From the NCBI RefSeq assembly GCF_024166365.1, contig NC_064831.1, positions 50,593,768 through 50,657,767 of the forward strand: a DNA stretch of 64,000 bases, given 5' to 3'. The stretch is from Elephas maximus indicus (taxonomy: Eukaryota; Chordata; Mammalia; Proboscidea; Elephantidae). The notes under the pieces were generated by a model, which ran no database searches, was not told where the DNA came from, and worked only from the letters and a program-made list of their open reading frames with translations. The position numbers and the translations under genes were made by a program. This document shows positions 10,126-62,820 of the stretch, piece after piece. Each line of letters begins with the position of its first letter. The stretch's first letter is position 1.

Positions 10126-13100
10126 AGTTATACTCAGTGAAATTAACAAGACCCAAAGGTGGTATTGTCTAGGAATAAAAGGGATTTTTTGTTGTTGTTC
10201 ACAAAAGTAACTTATCTAGCACCACACATCAGAAAAACACAAAAATAGCACACTCTAGTTCTAAACAGCTATGTCTAAAATAGATTATATAGTAAAACCG
10301 GTATTATACAGCATATTGTGGTATTTGATTAAACAGATAAATATTTGCACTGAGTAGGCTGTTTAATATAACATTTTCTTATCTATACAGAATGAAAGCC
10401 AAAAAGTTAACTGTATAGAGGTGTGCAGAACGACATTAAATAGTATGACTCAAAAGCCGGGACAAAGGTAAATTTGAAAGAAGAGTAAGAGAGAAAATGT
10501 TTACAGGCCATTACAAGTTCTTAAGTTAACAGTAAATAAGGAATCAATTGCTCAAGTTGAAGAAAGCAGTAAACAAGAGATTGCATTTACATGCAGATGT
10601 CTAAAATTTGTATTTTTTTTTAAATCTATGCACAAAAGTCGTTTGTTTTATTGCTTGACATTCAGTTATGGCTAGATTATTTACCTATTTTTTTTTTTCT
10701 TTGTACTTTGGAAACAAGAATATTGTTAAAGGTGCCATAAAAATGGACAACATTGAAAACGGTTTGCAAATAAACCACCTAACACTGCAGTTCTTTATAC
10801 ATATTAAAAGCCTTGTCTGGGGTTTGTCGTATGTTAAATATATTTAAATTGGGAAAATATGTTGTAGCTTGAAGCCTCCCATTGGCCCAAACATCCAATA
10901 CAAAAACAGGTCTCCACAAAAGGAGCAGGCAGACACTACAGGAACATTTAAAGAAGCAGCCAGCTAATGTCCTAATGTTTAAAAAGTTACCACTGTTTTA
11001 TGTGAGATTTCAAACCATTATGGATAAGAAGAGACATTTGGATTCAGGAAGATGTGTACAGTACATACGAATTTTTTTGTGAACTCATATTCACGATATT
11101 GCTCAAGAACTGTCTGCATTCACACATGCGATCTGTTCAATGGTAATCATGTTCCTAGGAATAGTATCATTCACATCAAAGTAAGAATGAGTGAGACAGG
11201 AACCACACACACTGAAGAGAACAATGTGATGGCCATGTGCAGTATGTCAAAGCTAATGGCAAGCTATCTTTCTTTAGTTCTTAGAAGAAAAGGAAATGGG
11301 GTCTGCTAGAGTGCCAAAGCACACTCAATGTAAACAGCACACACAGATGCCCTAGGCATCTCTGTAAAATACTCATATTCACTTTCTCAGTACAAGCCTC
11401 CATGTTATGTTGCATCGCTGGAGAAGGGTGGTTTCTATTTGAAGATTCCGTCATCCGTTTATAAGTAAATGACTGAATGTATTTATTGCTCTAAGTTCTG
11501 AGGGTCTGGTTAACACGGAGATCCCCCATCGAGGATGGTTGCTTGGGATGAAGCCAGGCTTCTGGGTTACTTTTAAAATCATTCTGAGAGCCTGACAGAA
11601 CCGATGTTCTAAACGTTCTAAACATACGAAACACACACAAAGGAACAGACAGACCCGGAAATGAAACCAATTGCTTTGCAGAGACACTGCTAGTCAGCCT
11701 TTTCACCTCTTTAAAAACAGACAATAGAAAGTTTCTTTCCTCAAAGCCAGTAGAACTTCTTTATAATACTAGTGTTTGGGGTTCAGATGAAGACCTGTGT
11801 CGGGGACCATAGTAACAGATCAAGATTTACTACTGTTACAAGTGCATTTCTGGGCACATAATTTGATCCATAGTATAACACAGTATAAAGTTGTTCTATT
11901 GTATCATATTTTTACAAGAAGTGACATGATATAACATGTAAAAGCCTCAATAACCTGCATATATGTGTATGTATGTATATATATACCTGCCATTTTCTAT
12001 ATATTATTATAAAAAACAACAAGGTGAAGGTACCTTTTTGATCTGTAAGACACAGAGTTTTCCCAAACTATGCCTCTCCTACAGTAGTAAGAAAATATGT
12101 AACACTTCTTCTGAATATGTATTTCAGATGTGGAAGAATCAAAGCCAACCATTACATTGAGGTTGACTGACATTATGGAAAGTAATATATGGGAATACGA
12201 GAACAGGACTGTATCTCAAAAATGTAAATTGTCACCCTAAAAGCTGACTCCAGTCACTGCTGTGTAGGCAGGCTTAGTTTTGTTCTTCAACACCAGCGCT
12301 TGTATTAATTTAACAGATATAAACTACAAATGTGGAAGTAGGAGAATTGTTTTACATAATGGGGTATTTTGGCTTGTTTCTACAAGAGGATACAATGAAA
12401 ACAATAGTATTTGCTGGCTTTTTTTTTTTTTTTAAACTTGTTTCATCTTTTACATCTCTCACTGCACTCATAGGGAGGTCTCTCATCTGGTCACTGGTTT
12501 TTAAAAGCTTCTTATCCATAGTACGTAGAATTTGAAATAGCTTTTGATGTATAATGCTATAAATATATTCCACATGAATATTTTAGTTATTAGAGAATGG
12601 TAAATGGAGCATGCAGGACTGCACTTTGAATGATGTTCCTTGTCAGTACATTATATATGAACGTCTCTTTTGAGCACACTGGTGTAACTGTACTGCTTTG
12701 GAAGTTTTCCAGTGTTTTTAAGTACACAAGACCAAATAGTACATTAAGTTTTGAACTCAACAAAATGAGGCACAGCGAAGAGTTTACACACATACACACA
12801 TGCAGGTCTACACAGTTCACTTGTGCCTTGGAGGGATAGTATTATTATCATTCTTATTAACAAGAAAAACACAATTTGCCCCAGTAGTACTGGCCACCCT
12901 GTTTTAAGAGTTTTAGAAGATCCCTGAGCACATTGTTTCTGACTCTTAACCCCTACTCCAAAATGATAGGGCCGCTATTGTTGATGTCAAGATGGATTGT
13001 CATTCACAGTAAGTCAAATCATAAGGTGCTTATTTACCCTTTTTTTTTCCACCAATCAGCACAAAGAACTGTCAGAAAATAACTTTTTATTATTATTACC

Positions 13101-13661
13101 TTAAAATAATAGCACTGGAAGGACAGATGATTTCAACCATCGCTGTTGGAAACAGTGGCTTTAGGATTATTATCTGGCTGCCCCTCAACAATAACAAGTG
13201 ATTCAGTCGACATTCCTTAGCCAAAAACAAAAAGGCAAAAAACAAAACAAAAACAAAAAAACTGTACAAATATGTATTTTTTTCCCTGAGGGATCAAGGT
13301 ACACCCGCGAGTGCTCTATGTACATATTGCACTAGAGAGGAATGAAGAACGTGTGCAAAAAAGCAACAAGAGAAGCTCACGGACTGCTTCGACCTTTCCG
13401 CTAAAGAGTCTACTAGGTTGCTTTGCATTTTGGAATGTCGGAACACAAACATCTATTCCTTAGTCTACAACTAAAAACACGTATTTCTACTATGGCACAT
13501 TCAATGAAATAAAAAGTTTTCCAAAGACAGATAGACAAATTCCATCAAGAAAATAATACAAAGTTTGTTTTGTTTGTATTTTTTTTTTTAGAAAATTACA
13601 TTACTTTCTTTCATTGTTTCACATTACAAAATCTTTTTTTTTTTCTTTACACAAATCACAT

Positions 13662-13667
13662 TTTATT
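13662..13667 (-). terminator. Possible internal polyadenylation signal AATAAA
   Basis: The minus strand reads GCAATAAAATG in the middle of the 3' UTR. Its position would give a 3' UTR of about 3.7 kb. No further support is visible. Confidence 0.2.
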
Positions 13668-13870
13668 GCAGGAATATTTCAAGTGCCATCAAATATTTAT
13701 AGAAGGGTTAAAAAAATAGAAGTCTCTCTAAAGTGGTCCAGACAAGGCTTTGTATAGAATAAATCTTTTTTTCCCCCATCTTCTAGTTTTGATTTAAGTA
13801 TTTTGAATACATTTTCTTTTCCACTGACACTTAGTAGCCTAGAAGCAGTCTGACGCGTGCACGTCATATG

Positions 13871-13910
13871 TACACACACACACACACCACACACACACGC
13901 ACACACACAC
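13871..13910. repeat. (CA)n / (GU)n tract in the RORA 3' UTR
   Basis: An imperfect CA repeat on the plus strand, so GU-rich in the RORA transcript, with CACG interruptions. Confidence 0.85.
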
Positions 13911-16900
13911 GCTCGCTCCTCACCTGACCCCACCACCCCGGCCCACACGCTCACAGAGATCTGACTATCCACACCATAAAGAACAACCAAACTTAGAAGC
14001 AGTGTCATAAGTCACGTTTTCCTTGAATTAGGAAGGGTGAACTAGAATGCCGAAGACTTAAAACAAATCCATAGCTTTAACGTAAATTAGGATGCCGAAC
14101 ACTTAAAAAAAAAAATCCGTAGCTTTAATGCAATTTACAAACTGTCCAAAACAGCACTTTCATCTGCACTTTTGTCTTCACTGTGATCAAGGCCAGTTTT
14201 TTCACAATGCAGTACTACCTTTGGACACCATTGTAACAGAAGGTATCAGGCTTTCTACCAAAGCCTTATTTACCCTATGTAAAAAAATTGTATAAAATGC
14301 ATTATAGCAGCCAAAATGACAATGACATGGCTCCAATCCTTAAAAGACTATTGGACATTTGCGTTTAGGAAACTTTAGTTGTAAATACTACTAAGAATAA
14401 CTGTTCTGGTACCACCAACTAGTTTGTGTTATCACACAGGTGTTTCTATACTAGGGAAGAAAAAATGCGAGGTCTTCCCATTCTTTTCAGGGCTCTATTT
14501 TTTTCCTTTTCGACTAAATTTATTGTTTAACTTCAGATCCCAACTTAGATCCAGGTAATAGCTCTTCCCTCATCTCACTGAGCCCGTCTCTCTATTCGGT
14601 CCCTAAACAGTCGGTATCCCCTGCTCTTGGATGCTATGCCCTGCTCTCCTCTCAGAAAGACCAAGCAGCAGCATCACATTACTATATCTCGTTTACCATA
14701 AAAATAAGGTCACAGGAAGTGACCATTACTGAGATTGGAGCATCTTTTTTTTTTTTGCATTAGGTACATGCAAAATCCTATCTGGAAAAGGAGTTTAAGT
14801 TCAACATTAAGTTCTCTCTCACCCTTGGAGAAGTTCAATTAGCTCTTATCATCTCACACGGACACTGAAATTAGGTTTAGTTGCTCTTTAATGCGCTAGC
14901 ACCTGAGGCTGGTCATATTCAGAAAGCTTTGGTTAAAAAGAAGTTAATGTACTTTCATAACACCATCCCCAATTTTAGTGAATTGGAATGACCAAAAACC
15001 AAACCAAACAACTCCCCCCTCCACCCAAGCCAAACACCCTTTTCCCCCAAAGGACCAAGGAGAGAATAAAATGGACAAATAAATAACTAAGCTTGGTATT
15101 CTTTTTAGAGTATAAATACTATTGATCTTTAAAGGAACTATGCTTAAATTTAAAAAATTTGACTTAACCCTTCTTGCCCCAATATAAATACTATATGCTG
15201 ACACTTAACCTCTCTATATAAACACATAAAGTTTTATATGTCTGTAAGGAATTTAAGTAAATATTACTCTCATCTTCTATTTATGGTTAAACTCTTGCTA
15301 TATTTTTGGGGAAAAAATTTTAGATGTTATTTAGGCTTCATACATACTTCTGTGTAAATAATCCCTTCCTCTTGTCCAAGTCCCTCTTGAAACAAGTCAG
15401 TAGAGTTAAAAACAGTGAAGGGTCCTGGGAAACCCAAGCTGGTGATCCACATGGCATCAGGAGCCGAATTCCTGGGAAAATTCAGGAAGGATCTAAGTTG
15501 GCAGAGGAGACAGTTTCCGGGCTGTAAAGGGCTGCTCGGAAACTCCTACCTTCATGCCATGGGAAGATGTTTTCTTTCTTTACAAACATGTACACACATG
15601 GCCGTGGATGTCAGACCAGAAGCGTGAATCCCACACGTGTGACTAATATCATGATCAAAATGCCTAGGTTCCCAAAAGGTCCCCCTGTTTTTCAAACATG
15701 CACACTTGTATAGTAGACTGTTCCTCTCCCCACCCCACTGGGGATTATTCAAAACTAAACAAAACTAAACTAAAACAAATCACTGTGTCTCACCTGCACA
15801 CAAAAGCCAATCTTCTAAATATTTAATAAAATAAATTACAATCCACAGTTTTCTAGTGAAGATAAATACGAGAGTAAATGTTTGCAGCTAGCATTGACTT
15901 CACTTTAAAGGCTGAAAATATTTACTACTTAAATAAGAGACACTGGTTCAACATGGTACGCCTCCCTCACTCTCCAAGCCGTTGTCTACACAAGACCGAG
16001 AGCAATATTCCAGAACTGTAATCTTGGGGGACAGTGACTCTTCAATCAGTTCACTCTGGGATAAACTCTTAAGGTTTCCAAAACACAAACATTCACGAAG
16101 TACATGCTTCAGGTCCTCGTAAGTGCAGTGGGCGTTTGCTCCAGATAGAATCTTTGGGTCCTTCTTAAAATAAAATCTAGATTTCAATCAATATTCTCGT
16201 TATCGATTTGTTCTCAAAGCATAACGATTCTAAGTTGAGACTGACTCCATTTAAAGACTGAATTGTGTCAAATAAGCCTTCCCTCCCCCGCCTCCACAGG
16301 GTGGCATTTAAAAAAGCTTTTTTACTTAATTTTTTTTTAAAAAGTGCATGATACCATAAATCCACAACACCCATCGAACATTCAACTTTGTATGAAGCAT
16401 AAACACATCTACCCTGAAACTTACCAGGAAGCAAAGTATAATTTAGGGAGCGTTCCGTGTCTAATTCCAAATTCATGTGTTAAAAAAAGAGAAAATATTT
16501 AACGTCGTGATTTCTAGATATGACCAGCCAGTCTTTTAGAAGAAATTCTGTAAACAGCAGCATAAACACCTCCCGACGTACCTTCCGAGCCTTCTCAGTT
16601 ACACGTGTGTTTCCAGTGCCCATGCGACACGGCAGTGAACACGCTAGTATTTAATTTAAAGAAAAAGGTGCAAAATGAAAGTGCCTTATCAGTTCAACAG
16701 GAAAAGCTACACCAGTAACTACATTTTATATTAATTAAAACAATATATAAACAATATCTCTTTTAGCTATATATAGGTCTTCATGCCCATTTACCCTGTA
16801 ATATATTATAATGCTATTGTGGCTAGTGCTATGGACCCCTTTCACGCCGTCCTGCCGACTGGCAATAATCGGTGAAAAAAACAAAACAAAACAAAAAACA

Positions 16901-17191
16901 AACAAAAAAAATCTTCCTTCATGAAACAAAGAGCAAGTTGTGCAAAGTAATGCTGCAACCTCCGCTATGCACACCAGCCACCGATTATTGCTGGACTCTC
17001 TGTTGTTACTGATGGGTTGATGATGCTGGAGAGAGTTTGTGAGCAGTGAGCTACCAGGAAAGGAAATCCTCCGACTTTAGTACCCTCCTTCTGTGTGAAC
17101 AGAGGTCAACGATCAAGAAGTTGAGACAGAAAAAGGGTCCATATCTGTAGGCATAATGGAAATCATATGCATGAGAAAAACAAGTTCAACT

Positions 17192-17197
17192 TTTATT
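17192..17197 (-). terminator. Possible proximal polyadenylation signal AATAAA
   Basis: A minus-strand AATAAA about 170 nt past the RORA stop. Use would give a very short 3' UTR isoform. AATAAA is common by chance in AT-rich sequence, so this is only a candidate. Confidence 0.2.
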
Positions 17198-17364
17198 CGT
17201 TTTCATTGTTCCCCCTCCTTTGCCTGACACCGATCACCAAGAGATGTGCAGTGTGTTGGCGCGCCAGGTCTCTGCAGGGCCATATCAAGTGTCTTGGTTA
17301 ATTTTTGTTTGTTCGTTTTTCATGTTTGTACTTCGGACATTCTAGAAGTGCTTGGGTCATACAT

Positions 17365-57645
<40,281 letters not shown>

Positions 57646-58854
57646 CTGCAACAGAAGCACGCAACCAGTTAATTACATTTTCTTTTAAACACCTTATAAA
57701 AGCGTTCCCTGATCAGCATTTGTGTAGTGAAAACTAATAACCTGCTAAACATTATACTACATTAACTATTCATTGCTGAACTCTGAGGGTCCCCCTAGAG
57801 CTCTGGACTAAATTATGGCTGCTCGTTATATAATAGCTTTTGGGTTATTAAAATGGGTCATCTGAGAAGGTGTTTAAGAACCCACAAGAAGGCTGGAATC
57901 AGCATTTCAAAGCCTTCAAGAACTGGAGAGTGCGCAGTTCAGGCCTCAGAGCCAAACAGATCCTAAAAGCTTCCTCCGATCTCATTTCCCACCATTATTT
58001 TTAAAATGTCATAAATCCGTATTGGTTGAGCATTGCAGCTCGACTGGTAGAGAAAAATATACTCCAAAAAGCCAGATCTACTTTGGAAAATAATTCAACT
58101 CACAATGTTAATAAGATACATATGATTATAAATTAAGGATTCCTTACTCATCTATTTTTAAAAATCAGTGCGGTTGTCATGTGTTAAAAGTACAATCAAG
58201 ACCTTCCAGCTATAAGGTAACATCCTATCTGAATTTAACAATGGTGAACCCTGACAAACTGGACATGCAGCTTTTGAGTTATTTATGCTGGAAACCAATT
58301 TCCTGGTACAGCATGCATACGCTTCTACCAGCTGATCACTTAAAGATGCCTCATACTGGAAAATTAACCAAATAATTCATATCTATCACACCAAAGTTCT
58401 CAAAGATGATAAAGTGCATTTCTGAGCAAATGTATTACATCTTGAGCAGCACTGGAAATAGTGTAATTAAGCATTAAAAAAACAAAAACAAAAAACAACC
58501 TAAGGAATAGAATAATTAGGCAATACAAAGTGCTTGGACTTGGATCACCAATAAAGCAGAATTTGTATATATGTGAAATAAAGAAGACCAACGCGGAGTT
58601 ACATAGACAGGATGACAATGTTTACCAGTTCATGTAGAATGTTCCATTATGCTAAATTTATTAGTCCATGATTTTCACTATGAGGTATCATGTCAGCTGA
58701 TCTACTAAACTACACATACAAACACAACTAGAAGTGTCCAAGTCTATTTCGTTTTCATACAGCCTTTACCTAGCCCCATGCCTTGCACAGTGAAATGACT
58801 ATATCCAAAGAATGTTCTCATGATGGAAGTAATAGATACACCAGGGCTTTGAAC

Positions 58855-59005
58855 TGGTTCATTATGTTTTGAACCTCTGCTAAAAATTTGCATTTCTACC
58901 CCAGATATACTGACTCCATCTACAGTTTAACAAGATCTCCAGGTGATTCTTATGTATAACTTCCTGGGAACTTGTTAGAAATGCAAATTCTCATCAGGGG
59001 TTCCA
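58855..59005 (-). mobile_element. MER5A-like hAT-Charlie fossil
   Basis: Contains TCTCCAGGTGATTCTTATG and CTTGTTAGAAATGCAAATTC, typical MER5A blocks in the opposite orientation to the 7803-7960 copy. Diverged. Confidence 0.65.
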
Positions 59006-59194
59006 ACCGGTATACACATAGCCCATCCTTTCTCCCATTGTAATGCCGTATCCTAGGATAATTTCCACAACCACTTACTTTGGATTTGACGTGATGCTGA
59101 ATTAAGTATGCAAAAGACCACGCATGAAACTACCAGATCTAACCACACTACAAACCATGTATACCTGGTAACTTCCTTTCAAGAAGGCTAATAA

Positions 59195-59638
59195 AAGCCA
59201 TGGTATTTTCAATCGCATTATATGCATGTGAAAGCTGGACAATGAATAAGGAAGACTGAAGAAGAACTGACACCTTTGAACTGTGGTGTTGGCGAAGAAT
59301 ATTGAATATACCGTGGACTGCCAAAAGAACGAATGAATCTGTCTTGGAGGAAGTACAACCAGAATGCTCCTTAGAAGTAAGGATGGTGAGACTGCATCTT
59401 ACATACTTTGGACATGTCGTCAGGAGGATTGGTCCCTGAAGAAGGACATCATGCTTCGCAGAGTACAGGGTCAGTAGAAAAGGGGAAGACCCTCAACGAG
59501 GTGGATTGACACGGTGGCTGCAACAACGAGCTCAAGCATAACGATTGTAAGGATGGCGCAGGACCAGGCAGTGTTTCGTCCTGTTGTGCATAGGGTTGCT
59601 ATGAGTTGGAACTGACTGGACAGCACCTAATAACAACA
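59195..59638 (+). mobile_element. RTE-clade LINE 3' fragment
   Basis: Sense-oriented 3' end, closely similar to the 43858-44298 copy but with an in-frame stop after the NKED-like block (GAAGACTGAAGAAG). It ends in TAATAACAACAG after the shared SINE/LINE tail. It is 5'-truncated. Confidence 0.87.
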
Positions 59639-60142
59639 GTCCCACTTTTAGGGACTGCAATCAATTCTAGAAGAAAATCCTTTTCCTATCAATGGCTTTT
59701 CTGATCACTTTTAATGCTGACATGCGGGGTTTCTTTGCTTGTCCTGATTTAGAGATTGTTCAAAATTTCACATCCAACACAATCTCCCTAAGCCTGAACC
59801 CTTCTAATAACCCAATAATGGAGTCTTTGCCCCCTGTTTAATATGTACATTCTGAATTATGCCACTTAACGTGCTTAAGGCTGCACTGAACGAAAACTGT
59901 CATTTGCAGGCCTGCCTCCCCGTGCCAGTGCCTAGCTTGGTTTCTTCAAGGAAAATTCTTCATGAAATCTAAAATCGAACCATGCCTCACAATAACAGCA
60001 CCTTCAATATTTTTAATATAGTCAAAAAGGCAAGGTTTTGTGCCACAGATGGTCTCTGCGTCTACAGAGGGGATAGTCATGGCCAACATTTTTAAGAGAC
60101 TCACAAAAGGCTCATGGTACATGTGGTAGGAGAGAAATTCTT

Positions 60143-60535
60143 TTTTTTTTTTTTAATTGAACTTTAGTTGAAGGTTTACAGAACAAACTAGCTTCTCATC
60201 AAACAGTCAGTATACACATTGTTGTATGACATTGGTTAACAACCCCACGACATGTCAACACTCTCCCTTATCAACCCTGGGTTCCCTATTACTAGCTTTC
60301 CTGTTCCCTCCTGCCCCCCAGGCCCTGCCCCAGGGCTGGTACACCCCTTCAGTCTTGCTTTGTTCCATGGGTCTGTTCAATCTTTGGCTGAAGGGTGAAC
60401 CTCAGGAGTGGCCTCATTACTGAGGTGAAAGGGTGTCCGGGGGCCATACTCTCAGGGTTTCTCCAGTCTCTATCAGGCCAGCAAGTCAGGTCTTTCTTTT
60501 TGAGTTAGAATTTTGTTCTCCATTTTTCTAGGAGA
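60143..60535 (-). mobile_element. L1 3' UTR end, antisense (elephant-type)
   Basis: A T tract at 60140-60152 (the poly-A tail in antisense) is followed by AACTTTAGTTGAAGGTTTAC, CAACCCCACGACATGTCAAC and other blocks seen again in 38140-38590. The more regular sequence and intact tail suggest it is the younger of the two. Confidence 0.7.
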
Positions 60536-60555
60536 GATTCTGAAGGACAATTATC

Positions 60556-60720
60556 AGGAGCTCTGATGGCGCAGTGGTTAAGAGCTCAGCTGCTAACCAA
60601 AAGGTGGGCAGTTTGAATCCACCAGCCGCTCCATGAAAACTCTATGGGGGCAGATCTACTCTGATCTATAGGGTTACTGTGAAGTCAGAATCAACTCGAC
60701 GGCAACGTTTTTTTTTTTTG
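60556..60720 (+). mobile_element. AfroSINE
   Basis: AGGAGCTCTGATGGCGCAGT head, TTTGAATCCACC, end AATCAACTCGACGGCAACG followed by a T run. Confidence 0.87.
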
Positions 60721-62713
60721 TATTTAACGTCAGCTGAGAATTATTGCCTGGATTTTCTCACATGAATTAACTAGTGTATAGTGAGAACCGGCCTCCCCTA
60801 CCCTGACCCCTAAGAAAGAGAATAATCAGGCAAAACAAAGTGTTTGAACCCCTCATTAAACAGAGTTTACATGTGAAATAAATGACAGTGAGCTGCTTCT
60901 GCTCATGCCTCACCTTGAGATGAACCACAGAAATCAGAGATGGATCAGCCTTGTTAGGCCCAAAAGTCAACATCGAGACTACTTGAGGCCATGAAAGTGA
61001 CACCAAGCTTTGGCCATTCCAGAGCTGTCTTCATTCTGTCTTAACAACAGGAAGATCAAGCACATCTGCTTGGTCCTTTGTAAAAATATGGCGGTCCTGG
61101 GCAAGCCATATTGGGAATGCTGAGTAAAACTGAATCTGGGCCAAATCAAAAATGATTTATTGCTTGTCAGTCTGACTGGTCTTTTAATGGACTCCCATGA
61201 GAACGGAAATGATGGTGTTAAGGGCTTTGGTCAAAATGCTTGCTAATGGCTCCTCAAAACCCTGCAAGGTACAGCTATGGAGGTTTGGCATACAGGATTC
61301 TGTTTAGGGTGGGGTGGCCCTGGGGGCTCCATCCTGGCCCCAGCACAGCCCCCTTGGAAAGGCTCATGCCGTGGGGTAATTGTAGCACAGACCCAGAGTT
61401 TGGTGCTACTATGAGTCAGGCCCCCAAACCCTTAAGTTTAAGCCTTGCACCAGCTTCCAGGGTCTTTTAGATTTGGAGGGTACCCAAGCTAAAACACTCA
61501 GAAGACAAATGGAGACCAAAGAGCTTGTTACGCGAATGGGCTCACCGTAGGCTGACCTGCACATCCAAGCAGGAGGCATTCACCTAGACCTTTGCCTCCA
61601 CTGTGTCTGGGTTCGTGCCTAGTTCCAGTAGGCAGCGCTGGCCAAATATCAGAATTACTTAGCCCAGGCTTCACTAGGAGTCTCTTGATAAAGCGAGGGA
61701 AGCTCCTCCAAAGCAAGGTTTAGGTAATCTGATTGGTCAGATTAAGCGACTCTTCTGGCTGGGTGGCTTTCTTATCTCAGAAGGTAAATTCAGTTGCAAG
61801 TGTTCTGTAGGAAGTGACTAAAACTCACCTCCAAAGACCAAGCCAGCTGAATGCGATCTAATCACATGTGGATATTTGCTGAAAGCAAACATTTGCAGAT
61901 TGGTGCATGGCGCTTGTAAAGCCCTCCATTTAACCCAACAATGCACAAAGCTCCCCCGCCACACTTTCTAAAACCAATTCACAGAACTCAAATGAATCAA
62001 TGAGAGAAAAAAAAAAAAAATGTAGAAAAATGAAGTCAACGCCTTGCAAGTTTTCAAAAGGAAGGCAGTACAGTTCTACAAACTTTATCTTTCGGTCTAA
62101 CTAGGGAGGAAAAGACACAAATCCCTTTGCCCTCTGCCTTCCAGCCCTCAGAGTTCTTCCTTTTCTGACATTTTCTAACAGTGTTGTGTCTTCTCAAAAC
62201 ACTCTTCTTTTAACACAAATTATGAGTCTTGGCCTATCCATATGCTGCACATATTAACACGGCCAGCATCTCAGAGGAAGAGTTCTGTCAGACACCACTA
62301 CCGTCAACGTTCACAAGTATATTGATTAAATTAGCTCACATACATATTCATCACAGAGGGTTATCATGTGCTGGGATATCTGAAGCAAGAGGCACACATG
62401 AAATCAAGAATCGGCTTCACAATGAACAATCTTACTATGAAAAATGCTAATTTGCCCACATTTCAGATCTGTTGCCTAAATAATTCACTCTTTTATGCGC
62501 CCTAAGTAATTCAAGCAGGCTCTCCACACCTACAAAGGCAAATTTCCGCAGTTTCAATTAGCTGACAAGTGGCAGCGGGGCTGCAGGAAGTTCTGGAAAG
62601 TGAGCTAATTGATGAAGTGGTCCTTGGGCAGGGCTGTCATTGAGCATTGTACTTTTTATTAAAAAAAAAAAAAAGTTTGTTTTTATTTGCAATTATAAAA
62701 GGAACAAATACAG

Positions 62714-62820
62714 ACAGCCCTGATGGGAAGTGGTTAAGAACTCGACTGTTAACCAAAAGGTAGGCAGTTCCGATCCACCAGCCGCTCCTTGGAAACCCTA
62801 TGGGGGCAGTTCTATTCTGT
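62714..62820 (+). mobile_element. AfroSINE, 3' end missing
   Basis: CAGCCCTGATGGGAAGTGGT head to GGGGGCAGTTCTATTCTGTC, where it is joined directly to antisense RTE sequence. Confidence 0.82.

Larger units (their letters stand above)
8066..17364 (-). other. RORA: RORA 3' UTR, about 9.3 kb
   Basis: This sequence lies directly downstream of the RORA stop and runs to a candidate cleavage site below the distal AATAAA at 8086-8091. RORA messages are known for a 3' UTR of many kilobases, and this length fits. The tract is AT-rich and rich in AUUUA pentamers. I recognise only one mobile insertion in it (8784-8926), unlike the introns and the downstream flank, which suggests constraint or poor tolerance of insertions. 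It also holds a GU-rich repeat (13871-13910 in plus coordinates) and an AU palindrome (10083-10125). The exact 3' end is inferred from the signal alone. Confidence 0.75.
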
